Source: Clostridiales bacterium
Lineage (GTDB): Bacteria; Bacillota; Clostridia; Peptostreptococcales; NVVX01
Direction: 5' to 3'
DNA length: 16,676 nucleotides
NCBI GenBank assembly: GCA_021129785.1
Contig: JAJOKQ010000033.1
Span: 1-16,676, forward strand
Positions within the stretch are counted from its first letter, which is position 1. Every line of letters starts with the position of its first letter. Position numbers and translations under genes: made by a program. The notes beneath the pieces are model-generated. The model was not told where the DNA came from. It did not search any database and worked only from the letters and a program-made list of their open reading frames with translations. Of this stretch, positions 6,696-14,544 are shown one piece after another.

Positions 6696-7811
6696 TATTT
6701 GAGTAATTATTATCTCTGAAATTTCATTTGCTGCTTCTGGCTGCATGACCTCTTCACACTTTTTCTCCATTTTTTCTCTTCGCTTGGGATTTACAAAAAT
6801 TAGATTGATTATTTCAAGTTTCAAATTTTTTATATCATCAACATATTTAGCTGTTCCTAATCTATCGAAATACTTTGCGTTTATAACCTCCTGGCCTGGT
6901 ATGGGGTCAATTATTAACACAGGTAATTTTTTACATGTTGCCTCAGTCATGGTTAATCCTCCAGACTTTGAAATAAGGAGGTCTGCTATTGACATAAACT
7001 CATGTACATTATCACAAAAGCCTAGTACTCTCACCATGTGGTCGTCTCGAAATTTAATTTCTTTAAGCGCTTTCTTTAATTTTTCATTTCTACCAACTAA
7101 TACTATTGTTTGCATTGGACTCTCAATTTCATCAATCATCATAATCGTTTTTTTAATTGACCCCAACCCCAAACCACCTCCCATCACAAGCATAGTTGGA
7201 GTTTCTACATTGAACTCGTATTTTTGCATAATATCTTTTTTGTTCACTGTCATCATAAATTTATCTTCCACAGGTATTCCTGTAATGTGTATCTCTGGTT
7301 TTCTTGATGACGCCCTTAGAATTTTTTCTTCTATCTCCTTTCTCCCTACAAAATAACAGTCTATTTCCTCATTTAGCCAACCTTTATGCATCGCATAGTC
7401 GGTAACAAGAGTTGATTTTCTTATCTTTATTCTTCCCTTTTTCATTAAACTAGGAACTATATTCGAAGGCAAAGGGTTAACAAAAAGTATCATGTCCGGT
7501 TTTGATTTTCTAAGCAGCTCTACAATCTCCCTATTTATATGATAATTGGCTATATCAATTGCTCTATTTTGCGCTTTTATGTTCTTAGTAGCACTATATA
7601 GCAAACTATACCAAGACGGCAATGTGTGTATCATTTTTAAATACGATCTTTTAATCAATTTACTAATACTAGGTTGCATAATATCCATAAAATCAATTAT
7701 TTCAATCTCTATATTTCTATCTTTTTCTTCAATTTTAGATTTAATTGTCTCCGCGGCTTTATCATGCCCAAAGCCAATTGAAGCAGACATAATCATTAAT
7801 TTTTTCTTCAC
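6684..7811 (-). CDS. MGDG synthase/UgtP-like glycosyltransferase (GT28, glycolipid synthesis)
   Basis: The 375-residue protein has the two-domain GT-B layout of MGDG synthase and processive diacylglycerol glucosyltransferases, which move a sugar from UDP-sugar to diacylglycerol at the membrane face. The N-terminal acceptor domain opens with SASIGFGHDKAA (9-20) and contains VTDYAMHKGW (136-145). GIPV (178-181) marks the linker. The C-terminal donor domain has MGGGLGLG (210-217), GFCDNVHEFMSIADLLISKS (264-283) with GG following, and PGQEVINAKYF (305-315). The start is GTG at 7811 with AGGGGTG about 7 nt upstream; an ATG two bases earlier meets a stop at once. It is single-gene, with a terminator at its end. 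Sugar and lipid acceptor cannot be told from sequence; a role in glycolipid or lipoteichoic-acid anchor synthesis is inferred. Confidence 0.85.
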   Translation of the reverse strand: MKKKLMIMSASIGFGHDKAAETIKSKIEEKDRNIEIEIIDFMDIMQPSISKLIKRSYLKMIHTLPSWYSLLYSATKNIKAQNRAIDIANYHINREIVELLRKSKPDMILFVNPLPSNIVPSLMKKGRIKIRKSTLVTDYAMHKGWLNEEIDCYFVGRKEIEEKILRASSRKPEIHITGIPVEDKFMMTVNKKDIMQKYEFNVETPTMLVMGGGLGLGSIKKTIMMIDEIESPMQTIVLVGRNEKLKKALKEIKFRDDHMVRVLGFCDNVHEFMSIADLLISKSGGLTMTEATCKKLPVLIIDPIPGQEVINAKYFDRLGTAKYVDDIKNLKLEIINLIFVNPKRREKMEKKCEEVMQPEAANEISEIIITQIREQ

Positions 7812-7940
7812 ATCTTCACCCCTAACTGATTTTTATCTCTTCGTAAAAACTACTGTTTACAGCGTAGCTAACAATATATCTCTTCTATCTCTTAAAGGCG
7901 CACACCTCTCTTAGTTTCTTTCAATCTCTCTTGCACTACT

Positions 7941-7946
7941 ATTATA
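7941..7946 (-). promoter_or_regulatory. Possible -10 element for the glycosyltransferase gene
   Basis: A perfect TATAAT on the reverse strand, about 130 bp before the GTG start. No convincing -35 lies 16-18 bp upstream. The rest of the 7812-8016 interval shows no gene with a Shine-Dalgarno site. Confidence 0.25.
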
Positions 7947-8016
7947 CCCAATTCAATCTCACACTGCATTAAAACTACGTTAACTTCTCGTAAGATGATT
8001 CTTAGTTCTGCTATTT

Positions 8017-8036
8017 TACACAATATATATTGTGTA
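8017..8036. promoter_or_regulatory. 20-bp perfect palindrome, likely operator of the EamA permease gene
   Basis: TACACAATATATATTGTGTA is a perfect inverted repeat. TTGTGT at 8030-8035 within it and TAATAT at 8054-8059 (preceded by TGT, an extended -10) would be an 18-bp-spaced promoter for the permease. A dimeric repressor bound here would block the -35. No regulator gene is adjacent, so the protein is unknown. Confidence 0.5.
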
Positions 8037-8105
8037 TTTCTTTTGTAATGTGTTAATATATTATATATTGATACTAAAGAACAAAAGAATAAGGAGACAA
8101 TAATA

Positions 8106-8948
8106 ATGAACATAAACCGTAACAAAGGAATATTCTATATGATTCTGGCTTCTTTTTTTTTCGCGCTAATGGCTTCTTCTGTAAAATTTGCAGGTGATTT
8201 GCCTACAATGGAAAAGGTTTTTTTTAGAAATTTAGTTAGTCTAATAATTTCTTGTTTATTTATATATAAATCTAAAGTTAGCTTTCTTGGAGTCAACAAA
8301 AAATTCCTTCTGCTTCGCTCTCTCGCAGGATTTACCGGAGCTGTTTTTTATTTTTATACACTTGATAAGTTGCCACTTTCAAATGCTGTAATACTACAAC
8401 AAACAAATCCTTTTTTCGTCTTAGTTTTTGCATGTTTTTTCTTGAATGAGAGCATCAAAAAGTCGCAAATATTGTCAATACTTATCGCCATCACTGGCGT
8501 TATACTAATTGTTCAGCCTCAACACGATTATTCCTTGCTCCCGTCAATAACTGGTCTCTTATCTGCTTTTTTTGCTGCAATAGCATACACAACCGTAAGA
8601 CGCCTAAGACTGTCTGACCACCCTCAAGTAATCGTTTTCTACTTTACTGCAATTAGCTCCTTACTGACTTTGCCGTTTATGATTTTTGGTGGTTTTATTA
8701 TGCCCTCTCGTAGCGAATTCATTGCCCTGCTACTCATAGGCGTGTTCGCTTTTATTGCTCAAACTTTAATGACAAAAGCATATAGCTACGGCGAAGCAGG
8801 CGACCTTTCTCTGTATTCATATGGAAAAACAGTTTTTTCTGTAATTATTGGAATAGTTTTTTTTCTTGAAATCCCTGGTCTAGTAACTACAATCGGCGTA
8901 TCACTAGTTCTATTTGCATCATATCTCAACTATATTTCCAAAAAATAA
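8106..8948 (+). CDS. EamA/DMT-superfamily permease
   Basis: The 280-residue integral membrane protein fits the 10-segment drug/metabolite transporter plan of two EamA repeats, roughly residues 7-135 and 148-278. The first repeat contains the typical FFALMASSVKFAG and RSLAGFTGAVFYFYTLDKLP stretches followed by NPFFVLVFACFFLNE; the second ends in the usual GVSLVLFASYLNYISK. Such proteins export or import amino acids, nucleotides or other metabolites; the substrate is not predictable here. AAGGAG lies about 9 nt before the ATG. It is a lone rightward gene preceded by a 20-bp palindrome that suggests its own local repressor. I found no clear terminator in the 84 bp before the convergent AI-2E-family gene. 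Confidence 0.88.
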   Translation: MNINRNKGIFYMILASFFFALMASSVKFAGDLPTMEKVFFRNLVSLIISCLFIYKSKVSFLGVNKKFLLLRSLAGFTGAVFYFYTLDKLPLSNAVILQQTNPFFVLVFACFFLNESIKKSQILSILIAITGVILIVQPQHDYSLLPSITGLLSAFFAAIAYTTVRRLRLSDHPQVIVFYFTAISSLLTLPFMIFGGFIMPSRSEFIALLLIGVFAFIAQTLMTKAYSYGEAGDLSLYSYGKTVFSVIIGIVFFLEIPGLVTTIGVSLVLFASYLNYISKK

Positions 8949-9032
8949 TTTAGCGTTTCCAAGAACTCCCCCTTGCCTTCTTATATCAAATTTTGCTTAT
9001 TAGGGTTTTGTTAGTCACATAATTACCAATTA

Positions 9033-10193
9033 TCAATTCTTGCTTTTTTGCTCCATCTGCTTATCCATGAATTTATCTACTAAAGACAGAATAATAGCTA
9101 TCACAGGGACACCTAAAAACATACCAATTACGCCAAACAACTTTCCACCTACGACTACAGAAAAAATAATCCAAAATGGTCTCACTCCAACACTGTCTCC
9201 CATAATTTTAGGCCCTAAATACAATCCATCAAATTGCTGTAGTGCCAATATAAACAATGCAGTCCACATTGCATTAATTGGGCTGTCAAAAAGTGTTATA
9301 ATTATAACGGGAACAGCACCAATAAACGGTCCAAAATATGGAATCATATTCGTTATTCCTATAATAATACTAAAAAGTAGCACATATCTTACATTTATTA
9401 TTGAAAGTCCTACAAAGCATATACAACCTATAATAAAAGAGTCTAATGCCCTGCCTATCAAGAACTTAGTAAAAACATTATCAACTTCTCTCCCGAAGCT
9501 TTCCATTTTTTCAACTGTATTACTTTTAAAGAGTATTTTCATAAATTTTAATACCCACTTTTTTATCGAGTCTTTATCTTGCAGCAAGTAAAATGCGATT
9601 ACTAGTCCTAGTATAGCATTAAGAACTCCCGATGTTATTGCTGCTATGCCCAAAATAAGGTTGTCAACAATATGCTCTACAATCTCTGATGTTCTCTCGA
9701 CAATGTTATTTATCATAGGATCAATTTGCGCCTTAACATCATAGCCTGTCTTCTGCTCAATACTAATTATTAAATCATTAACTGCTTCTGTTGAAAAGCT
9801 TACGTACTCAGGCGCCCTAAGCGCTATGTCCCTCATATTTGCAGCAATTTGTGGCACAACATAGATCGAAATACTTAAAACAAACGAAATAACTATTAAA
9901 TATGTAGTCATTATACTCATGTTTCTTCTTAATCTTTCTTTTTCCTTAAAAGTTTTCATTTTGACAAACACTTTATCTTCAAAGAAGCGTACGCTCGAAT
10001 TTAAGAGATAAGCTATTGATATCCCAATAATAAATGGACTCAGAATATTGCCTAAAACCTCAAACATCCCTCCTCCCCAAACCAAAAATACACCTAAGTA
10101 TTTTACTATATGCGAAAATACTATTGCTAAAGCTATTGTTAAAAAAGCATAAAGCGAATACTTAAGAAATTGTTTATCCCAACTGATTTTCAT
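9033..10193 (-). CDS. AI-2E family transporter (PerM/YtvI-like membrane protein)
   Basis: The 386-residue protein belongs to the AI-2E/UPF0118 transporter family. It has an N-terminal pair of membrane segments (about 13-65), another near 95-115, a large extracytoplasmic region (about 115-180) and a C-terminal membrane block. Family marks are FYLLQDKD (201-208), IPYFGPFIGAVPV (284-296), LGPKIMGDSVGVRPFWI (326-342) and GVIGMFLGVPVIAII (354-368). The frame is open upstream to 10298, but that would overlap the preceding gene. The ATG at 10193 has AAGGAGAG about 9 nt upstream and gives the usual family length. Members have been linked to autoinducer-2 export or Na+/H+ exchange; substrate unknown here. 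It lies 76 nt behind the ATP-grasp gene, probably co-transcribed. Confidence 0.85.
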   Translation of the reverse strand: MKISWDKQFLKYSLYAFLTIALAIVFSHIVKYLGVFLVWGGGMFEVLGNILSPFIIGISIAYLLNSSVRFFEDKVFVKMKTFKEKERLRRNMSIMTTYLIVISFVLSISIYVVPQIAANMRDIALRAPEYVSFSTEAVNDLIISIEQKTGYDVKAQIDPMINNIVERTSEIVEHIVDNLILGIAAITSGVLNAILGLVIAFYLLQDKDSIKKWVLKFMKILFKSNTVEKMESFGREVDNVFTKFLIGRALDSFIIGCICFVGLSIINVRYVLLFSIIIGITNMIPYFGPFIGAVPVIIITLFDSPINAMWTALFILALQQFDGLYLGPKIMGDSVGVRPFWIIFSVVVGGKLFGVIGMFLGVPVIAIILSLVDKFMDKQMEQKSKN

Positions 10194-10254
10194 AGTGCAT
10201 CTCTCCTTATTTTTCCAATCCATAGACTGCCTTTCTATCTCTTTAATCATAGCT

Positions 10255-10283
10255 GCGCTAGCGCACTTTTTATACGCTAGCAC
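10255..10283. other. Hairpin spanning the ATP-grasp stop codon
   Basis: Reverse-strand RNA pairs 10275-10283 with 10255-10263 over 9 bp (one G-U) around an 11-nt loop, with the TAA stop of the ATP-grasp gene inside the loop. Five of the pairs are G-C. No U tract follows leftward. On the + strand the same repeat is followed by TCTTTTT and looks like a terminator, though no rightward gene is seen to feed it. Confidence 0.5.
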
Positions 10284-11628
10284 TCTTTTTAGATGCATTC
10301 CTTTCTTTAACCAAGTAACAAGGCACAGTATAGCATTCTACAACGCTGCCAATAAGATTTTGACTGCCTACACGAGTATAGACTCCTTGTAGTTCTTCAT
10401 TATACAAAAATAGCCCTATTATATAGTTCATCTCTTTAAACTCAACTTCCTTAGAACTAACTATCGCCATAGGTTGTTTAGGTATGGAACATAATTCTTG
10501 TATTAAGTAATTATTTCCCGCAGCTTCCTTTACTCTTTTAGCCCATTCTGCATCGGAGTAGTCTTTGCCTATACATACATCTTCAGACGCGTATTTATCC
10601 ATAGGTTTTAGGACAAAAAAGTTTTTATTTGCAATTGCACTATCTATTAGCTTATCATTTTCTCTACTAAGTACAACAGTATGGGGAATATGCCTCTCTA
10701 TAAACTCTCGATCTTCTGATGATAAAAAAGCTGTTGCACCGCAATCGTGAAGAACCGAAAAAATAATCTTGTTATGAATTATTTGGGATCTAAAAGGCCC
10801 GACTACACAAACATTTCCGTCTAAATAAGCATCAATTAACTCCTTCGCTTCGTCTGCACGCTCAATTATATCTACCGTTACCGCTCTTCTATATACGCAG
10901 TCTATTCTAAATTCATTATGATATAATTTACTACCTTTGTATTTCAGTTGACGAGGATCGACAATCACCGTTTTCATCCCTGCTTTTTCAAAAACTCTCT
11001 GAAACTCTATAAACTCGCTTGGCGTTTCACCATCTAACCAATCTACAATAGCGACTTGTGGTTTTTCGTTGCCTCCACTAAACAATCTATAGTTTTCTAA
11101 AATAGCATTAGTCCAAGAATTAAATAGTTCAAAGCTTTCTAATCTCAAATCCTCTTCAAAAGATTTTACTAGTGATGATTTCTCCATAATCCTAGCTAGT
11201 TCTCTTTGTTCTACCATGCCAGATGAACCGTCAGCATTAAGTTCACAAAATTGAAACTCTTTTTTTTCGTAGTGATAAAAAATATCGAACCTAGACATTG
11301 GTACCTGTACATGATATCCAAAGTCTTTTAAGATTAGCTTTTCTAATAGCGGAGAAAAATCAAAATATTTCCTAAATTCTTCATTCGTCAGATATCGATT
11401 AATAACTTTTTTTAATATCCCCATCAATTCCTTGGTTAAAATCTCAAACTTTCTAATCTCGTCTTCTCCAATAAACATCGGCTGATACAAGAACTCTACG
11501 GGTTCCCCCTTATATTTAGCTGGTGATTTTTCAACCTCCTTAACTATATTATAATACTCCTCTATATATTTTTTCTTATCTTTTAATACTCTATCTTTAA
11601 ATATTTCAAACATTTTTTGCGTTTCCAC
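10270..11628 (-). CDS. Glutathionylspermidine-synthase-like ligase (circularly permuted ATP-grasp)
   Basis: The 452-residue protein looks like an ATP-dependent carboxylate-amine ligase of the glutathionylspermidine synthase / circularly permuted ATP-grasp group. Visible elements: RFDIFYHYEKKEFQFCELN then ADGSSGM (113-138; the E-x-N-x-D acid cluster seen in this group), CVYRRAVTVD (244-253), NKIIFSVLHDCGATAFLSSE (286-305), the ATP-lysine strand FVLKPMDKYASEDVCIG (338-354), the adenine-side IQE (376-378) and the late segment GVYTRVGS (415-422). The start is GTG at 11628 with AAGGGAG 9 nt before it. It follows the GCS2 glutamate-cysteine ligase by 39 nt, which strongly suggests that gamma-glutamylcysteine or a product of it is one substrate. 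It lacks the amidase domain of bifunctional glutathionylspermidine synthetases. It could act as a GshB replacement (adding glycine) or add another amine; this is inference. Confidence 0.75.
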   Translation of the reverse strand: METQKMFEIFKDRVLKDKKKYIEEYYNIVKEVEKSPAKYKGEPVEFLYQPMFIGEDEIRKFEILTKELMGILKKVINRYLTNEEFRKYFDFSPLLEKLILKDFGYHVQVPMSRFDIFYHYEKKEFQFCELNADGSSGMVEQRELARIMEKSSLVKSFEEDLRLESFELFNSWTNAILENYRLFSGGNEKPQVAIVDWLDGETPSEFIEFQRVFEKAGMKTVIVDPRQLKYKGSKLYHNEFRIDCVYRRAVTVDIIERADEAKELIDAYLDGNVCVVGPFRSQIIHNKIIFSVLHDCGATAFLSSEDREFIERHIPHTVVLSRENDKLIDSAIANKNFFVLKPMDKYASEDVCIGKDYSDAEWAKRVKEAAGNNYLIQELCSIPKQPMAIVSSKEVEFKEMNYIIGLFLYNEELQGVYTRVGSQNLIGSVVECYTVPCYLVKERNASKKSASV

Positions 11629-11667
11629 TAAGAAACTCTCCCTTCAACTCCATGTTCAACCTGTTTA

Positions 11668-12981
11668 TTATTTCCGCCTAGTAGCCTTATGCATACTTGC
11701 ATTTAAAGCACACCATTTTAGTGCATCTAGTCCTTTTTGCTCTATTAATTCCTTAGAGATAATTGAAGCATTTTTACGCTCTAGCATTAAATCTTCTAGT
11801 GGCTTAAGATATTCTATTTCACTAATAGTTAGCCCTTTCTTTGACAAATCAAACATAGCAGAAATGAACTCCATATTCGTGCTGCCCGCAGCTTGTCCAT
11901 CAAACCCTAGTTCTAACACACCTTCTTTTAATTTAGCTAAGTCCTGTTCCCCTACTTTTTCAGCAAGTGCAAATAAGTAATCTAAGGTTTTTTCATTGTA
12001 GAATATTCCCTTTATTAAAGATACATATGCTAAATTGAGCGGATAAGGCAAGCTGTCGCCACTTCTTATCTCAATAAATCTCTTTGCTCGAACATCCGGA
12101 AATACCATCGTCATAATATGTTCTATTTCATTCTGCTTAAAAGAGTAACTATCCATTATTGCTTCTACTGTTAAATCTCCTGTATTTATGATTCTCCCAT
12201 CTTTTTCGATTAGCACCGGTTCTATTCCTAATATATACTCAACATATTGTCTATATCCAAATATTTTGCTCATAACGCCCACTACATTTCCACACCTATT
12301 GTCATCCATATTGTCCCATATCATGGTTCTCACACTATTTTTTCTATATATCTCTCCTTCAAATATTGGCGCGTTATCTGTTATCAGAGAAAAAAGAGGC
12401 GATAGAAAATTTGCAACTTTAAATTTTTTAATAAAATCATCTTCATTCGCGTAGTCAATAGACACTTGCAATGAAGCCGTTCCTTTCATCATATAAAGCG
12501 CATACCTTCCTTTATTTTTAAAATATTTAGACATATGCTCATACCTTTTTTTGGGTATTAGTTTGATTTTATCAATGCTTGTTTTAGGGAGGAATCCAGT
12601 AGCCAACATTAGTGATTCTTCTTTCTCTATAATTGGCACGATATCGTTAGCGAAGCTCAAATATAGTTTTTCAATCTCTCTAATGCCAACACAGGGACGC
12701 GTGCTAAATTCTAGTTGTGCTCCTGGTTCTAGTGACAGAAAATTTCCATTTTTGCCCATGCCGATCAGGTGATTTTTCTCGTATATCCCTTCATAGCCTT
12801 TTGAAAGCAACTCCTCAAGAATTGCCTCTACTCCACCTCTCCCATAATAACTTATAGATTCATAGTTTGCTTCTTTAACTATGATATGCTCAAACTCTAC
12901 ACCAACTTTAAAGTTTTCTTCCTTATTCTCACCTTTTTTTAATATATCAATAATACAATTTATTTTTTTTTCATATTCCAT
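11668..12981 (-). CDS. Glutamate-cysteine ligase, plant/EgtA type (GCS2 family)
   Basis: The enzyme joins L-glutamate and L-cysteine with ATP to make gamma-glutamylcysteine in the cytoplasm. The 437-residue chain carries the plant-type GCS2 motif series in order: VGVEFEH (26-32), SLEPGAQLEFST (83-94), IPKKRYEHMSKYF (142-154), GTASLQVSIDY (167-177), SVRTMIWDNMDDNRCG (216-231) and MVFPDVRAKRFIEIRSGDS (292-310). These carry the metal- and substrate-binding acidic and arginine residues. Length is close to bacterial members such as EgtA. The ATG has AGGAGC 8 nt upstream. A good promoter lies at 13017-13046, so it is first gene of the unit with the ATP-grasp ligase. No gshB, egtB-D or gshF-like domain is present nearby, so the end product is not settled. 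Other gamma-glutamyl ligases of this fold are possible but less likely. Confidence 0.87.
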   Translation of the reverse strand: MEYEKKINCIIDILKKGENKEENFKVGVEFEHIIVKEANYESISYYGRGGVEAILEELLSKGYEGIYEKNHLIGMGKNGNFLSLEPGAQLEFSTRPCVGIREIEKLYLSFANDIVPIIEKEESLMLATGFLPKTSIDKIKLIPKKRYEHMSKYFKNKGRYALYMMKGTASLQVSIDYANEDDFIKKFKVANFLSPLFSLITDNAPIFEGEIYRKNSVRTMIWDNMDDNRCGNVVGVMSKIFGYRQYVEYILGIEPVLIEKDGRIINTGDLTVEAIMDSYSFKQNEIEHIMTMVFPDVRAKRFIEIRSGDSLPYPLNLAYVSLIKGIFYNEKTLDYLFALAEKVGEQDLAKLKEGVLELGFDGQAAGSTNMEFISAMFDLSKKGLTISEIEYLKPLEDLMLERKNASIISKELIEQKGLDALKWCALNASMHKATRRK

Positions 12982-13016
12982 TAGATTCGCTCCTAGTCTA
13001 TTTATTTCATGCTTAA

Positions 13017-13046
13017 ATTATAATCTCTTTATGCCATAGTAGTCAA
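13017..13046 (-). promoter_or_regulatory. Sigma-A promoter of the glutamate-cysteine ligase operon
   Basis: On the reverse strand TTGACT (13041-13046), an 18-bp spacer and TATAAT (13017-13022), about 36 bp before the ATG. Nearly consensus, so fairly strong expression is expected unless repressed. Confidence 0.7.
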
Positions 13047-13086
13047 TCCCTCTTTGCATATCACTGTATTTAGTTTTAAAGCCCAT

Positions 13087-13115
13087 TTGTCAAAAAGGTA
13101 GTACTATGATAAAAT
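13087..13115 (+). promoter_or_regulatory. Sigma-A promoter of the MATE gene
   Basis: TTGTCA (13087-13092), 17-bp spacer, TAAAAT (13110-13115) with TGA just before it (extended -10). It is divergent from the ligase promoter; the two -35 boxes are about 40 bp apart. Confidence 0.65.
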
Positions 13116-13158
13116 ATATTTAGAGAGCCTAATTACATTTTAAGGAATGATAAAATCT

Positions 13159-14544
13159 ATGTGTTATTTAAACAAGCGACAATTAATACTCAGGGGGGAC
13201 ATGAAGAAAGTTATTCTGATTTTGTCACTGCCTATTATGCTAGGCAACCTCATTCAAACTCTATATAATTTAGCCGATACATTTTGGGTAGGCAAGTTAG
13301 GTACTGATGAAATTGCAGCACTAGGGTTAGTGTTTCCCTTCATTTTTTTAATGCTTGCATTCGGTATAGGCATGAATGTAGCAGGAACTGCACTCATTTC
13401 GCAACACATCGGTTCTGATAATCACAAAGATGCAACTGCAATTGCTGGGCAACTATTTACGTTGTCAGCTATTTTTTCTATCTTAGTTAGTGTGGTTGGC
13501 TATATTTCTATCCCTCACATTTTATCTTTAATAGGTGACAACACCCGCGTTCAACTCTTTGCCACTCAATATTTACAAATAATGTTCCTAGGCGCACCTA
13601 CAATTTTTCTTTTTTTCGTATTTAATGCAGTTAAACACGGTCAAGGGGATACAATAACTCCAATGATACTAAACGCCTCTGGAGTCATCCTCAATATAGT
13701 CTTGTCCCCCATTTTTATATTTACTCTTGATCTAGGCGTGCAAGGCGCTGCGCTTGCTACCATTTTTTCCAGAGGTCTATTTATGATTTATGCAATATAT
13801 ACATTATTTTCACATAGAAATGGAATTAAATTAGCAATGCACGATTTAATCCCGAATAAGCAATTGATTCTACAAGTATTGAAAATTGGGTTACCCGCCT
13901 CTATAGGGACGTCTGCTACTGCTTTTGGTTTCATAATTCTTAATTATTTCGTCGTTTCATTTGGCAGTACTACACTTGCGGCATTTACTATAGGTAATCA
14001 AATTAACTCCCTAGTGCTCATGCCAGCTATGGGTATAGGTAATTCTCTTGCATCAATTGTTGGACAAAATTTAGGAGCCGATAATAAAGAGCGTGCTAAA
14101 CTTGCATTTAGAACTGCTTTGTCTTTATCTATTCCCTTTATGGCTGTAGGAGGCTTTTTATTATTTCTGCTTGCACCTCAATCTGTAGGCTTTTTTACAA
14201 GCGACCCATCAGTCCTTTCGGAGGGTGTCAAGTACGCAAGATTAATCTCTCTATCCCTCCCGCTAATGGGTATTTTTCAATCCTTAATTGGTGTTTTTCA
14301 AGGTTCTGGTCATACGATTTATGGAATGTTCCTTGAAATGGGACGGCTCTGGGGCCTTCGAATACCTATGATTATTATATTTAAAAACATCACTAACTGG
14401 GGTTCTGCCTCAGTGTGGCACGCTATGGTAATAAGCAATGCACTTATTTGTATAGTTGGTATATTTATTTATTTAAAAGGGCGATGGCTAAAAAAAGTGA
14501 TTGACCAAGCACCTAATACCCCTCTGCTTGACGCTGATGATTGA
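13159..14544 (+). CDS. MATE-family multidrug/metabolite efflux transporter
   Basis: The polytopic membrane protein (461 residues from 13159) has two MatE repeats, the second starting near LKIGLPASIGTSATAFGF. The N-terminal RQLILRGDMKKVILILSLPI then MLGNLIQTLYNLADTFWVG is typical of clostridial MATE proteins. Further marks are GMNVAGTALISQHIG, FNAVKHGQGDT and GQNLGADN. It would export cationic drugs or metabolites by Na+ or H+ antiport. Start choice is uncertain: ATG at 13147 is touched directly by AAGGA, ATG at 13159 has that site 12 nt upstream, and ATG at 13201 has AGGGGGG only 2 nt away and would remove conserved residues. The 3' end overlaps the convergent dUTPase gene by 32 bp, and no terminator lies before the overlap. 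Confidence 0.9.
   Translation: MCYLNKRQLILRGDMKKVILILSLPIMLGNLIQTLYNLADTFWVGKLGTDEIAALGLVFPFIFLMLAFGIGMNVAGTALISQHIGSDNHKDATAIAGQLFTLSAIFSILVSVVGYISIPHILSLIGDNTRVQLFATQYLQIMFLGAPTIFLFFVFNAVKHGQGDTITPMILNASGVILNIVLSPIFIFTLDLGVQGAALATIFSRGLFMIYAIYTLFSHRNGIKLAMHDLIPNKQLILQVLKIGLPASIGTSATAFGFIILNYFVVSFGSTTLAAFTIGNQINSLVLMPAMGIGNSLASIVGQNLGADNKERAKLAFRTALSLSIPFMAVGGFLLFLLAPQSVGFFTSDPSVLSEGVKYARLISLSLPLMGIFQSLIGVFQGSGHTIYGMFLEMGRLWGLRIPMIIIFKNITNWGSASVWHAMVISNALICIVGIFIYLKGRWLKKVIDQAPNTPLLDADD

Noticed and set aside
6745..7356. 203-codon rightward open frame opposite the glycosyltransferase gene
   Set aside because: Antisense shadow; the leftward frame carries all GT28 motifs and a proper ribosome site.
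7812..7940. Further regulatory structure upstream of the glycosyltransferase gene
   Set aside because: Only short imperfect repeats such as CTGT-TT-ACAG were seen, no more than expected in AT-rich DNA.
7892..8023. Leftward open frame (43 codons from a TTG, longer if extended) with an ELR...L helical pattern recalling Spo0E-like regulators
   Set aside because: No Shine-Dalgarno before any start, the key SxxLD motif is not present (QERLK at that place), and the start overlaps the 20-bp palindrome and the divergent promoter.
9040..9591. 183-codon rightward open frame opposite the AI-2E-family gene
   Set aside because: Shadow of the real gene: low-complexity Ile/Ser/Pro/Thr-rich composition and no family motif or credible ribosome site.
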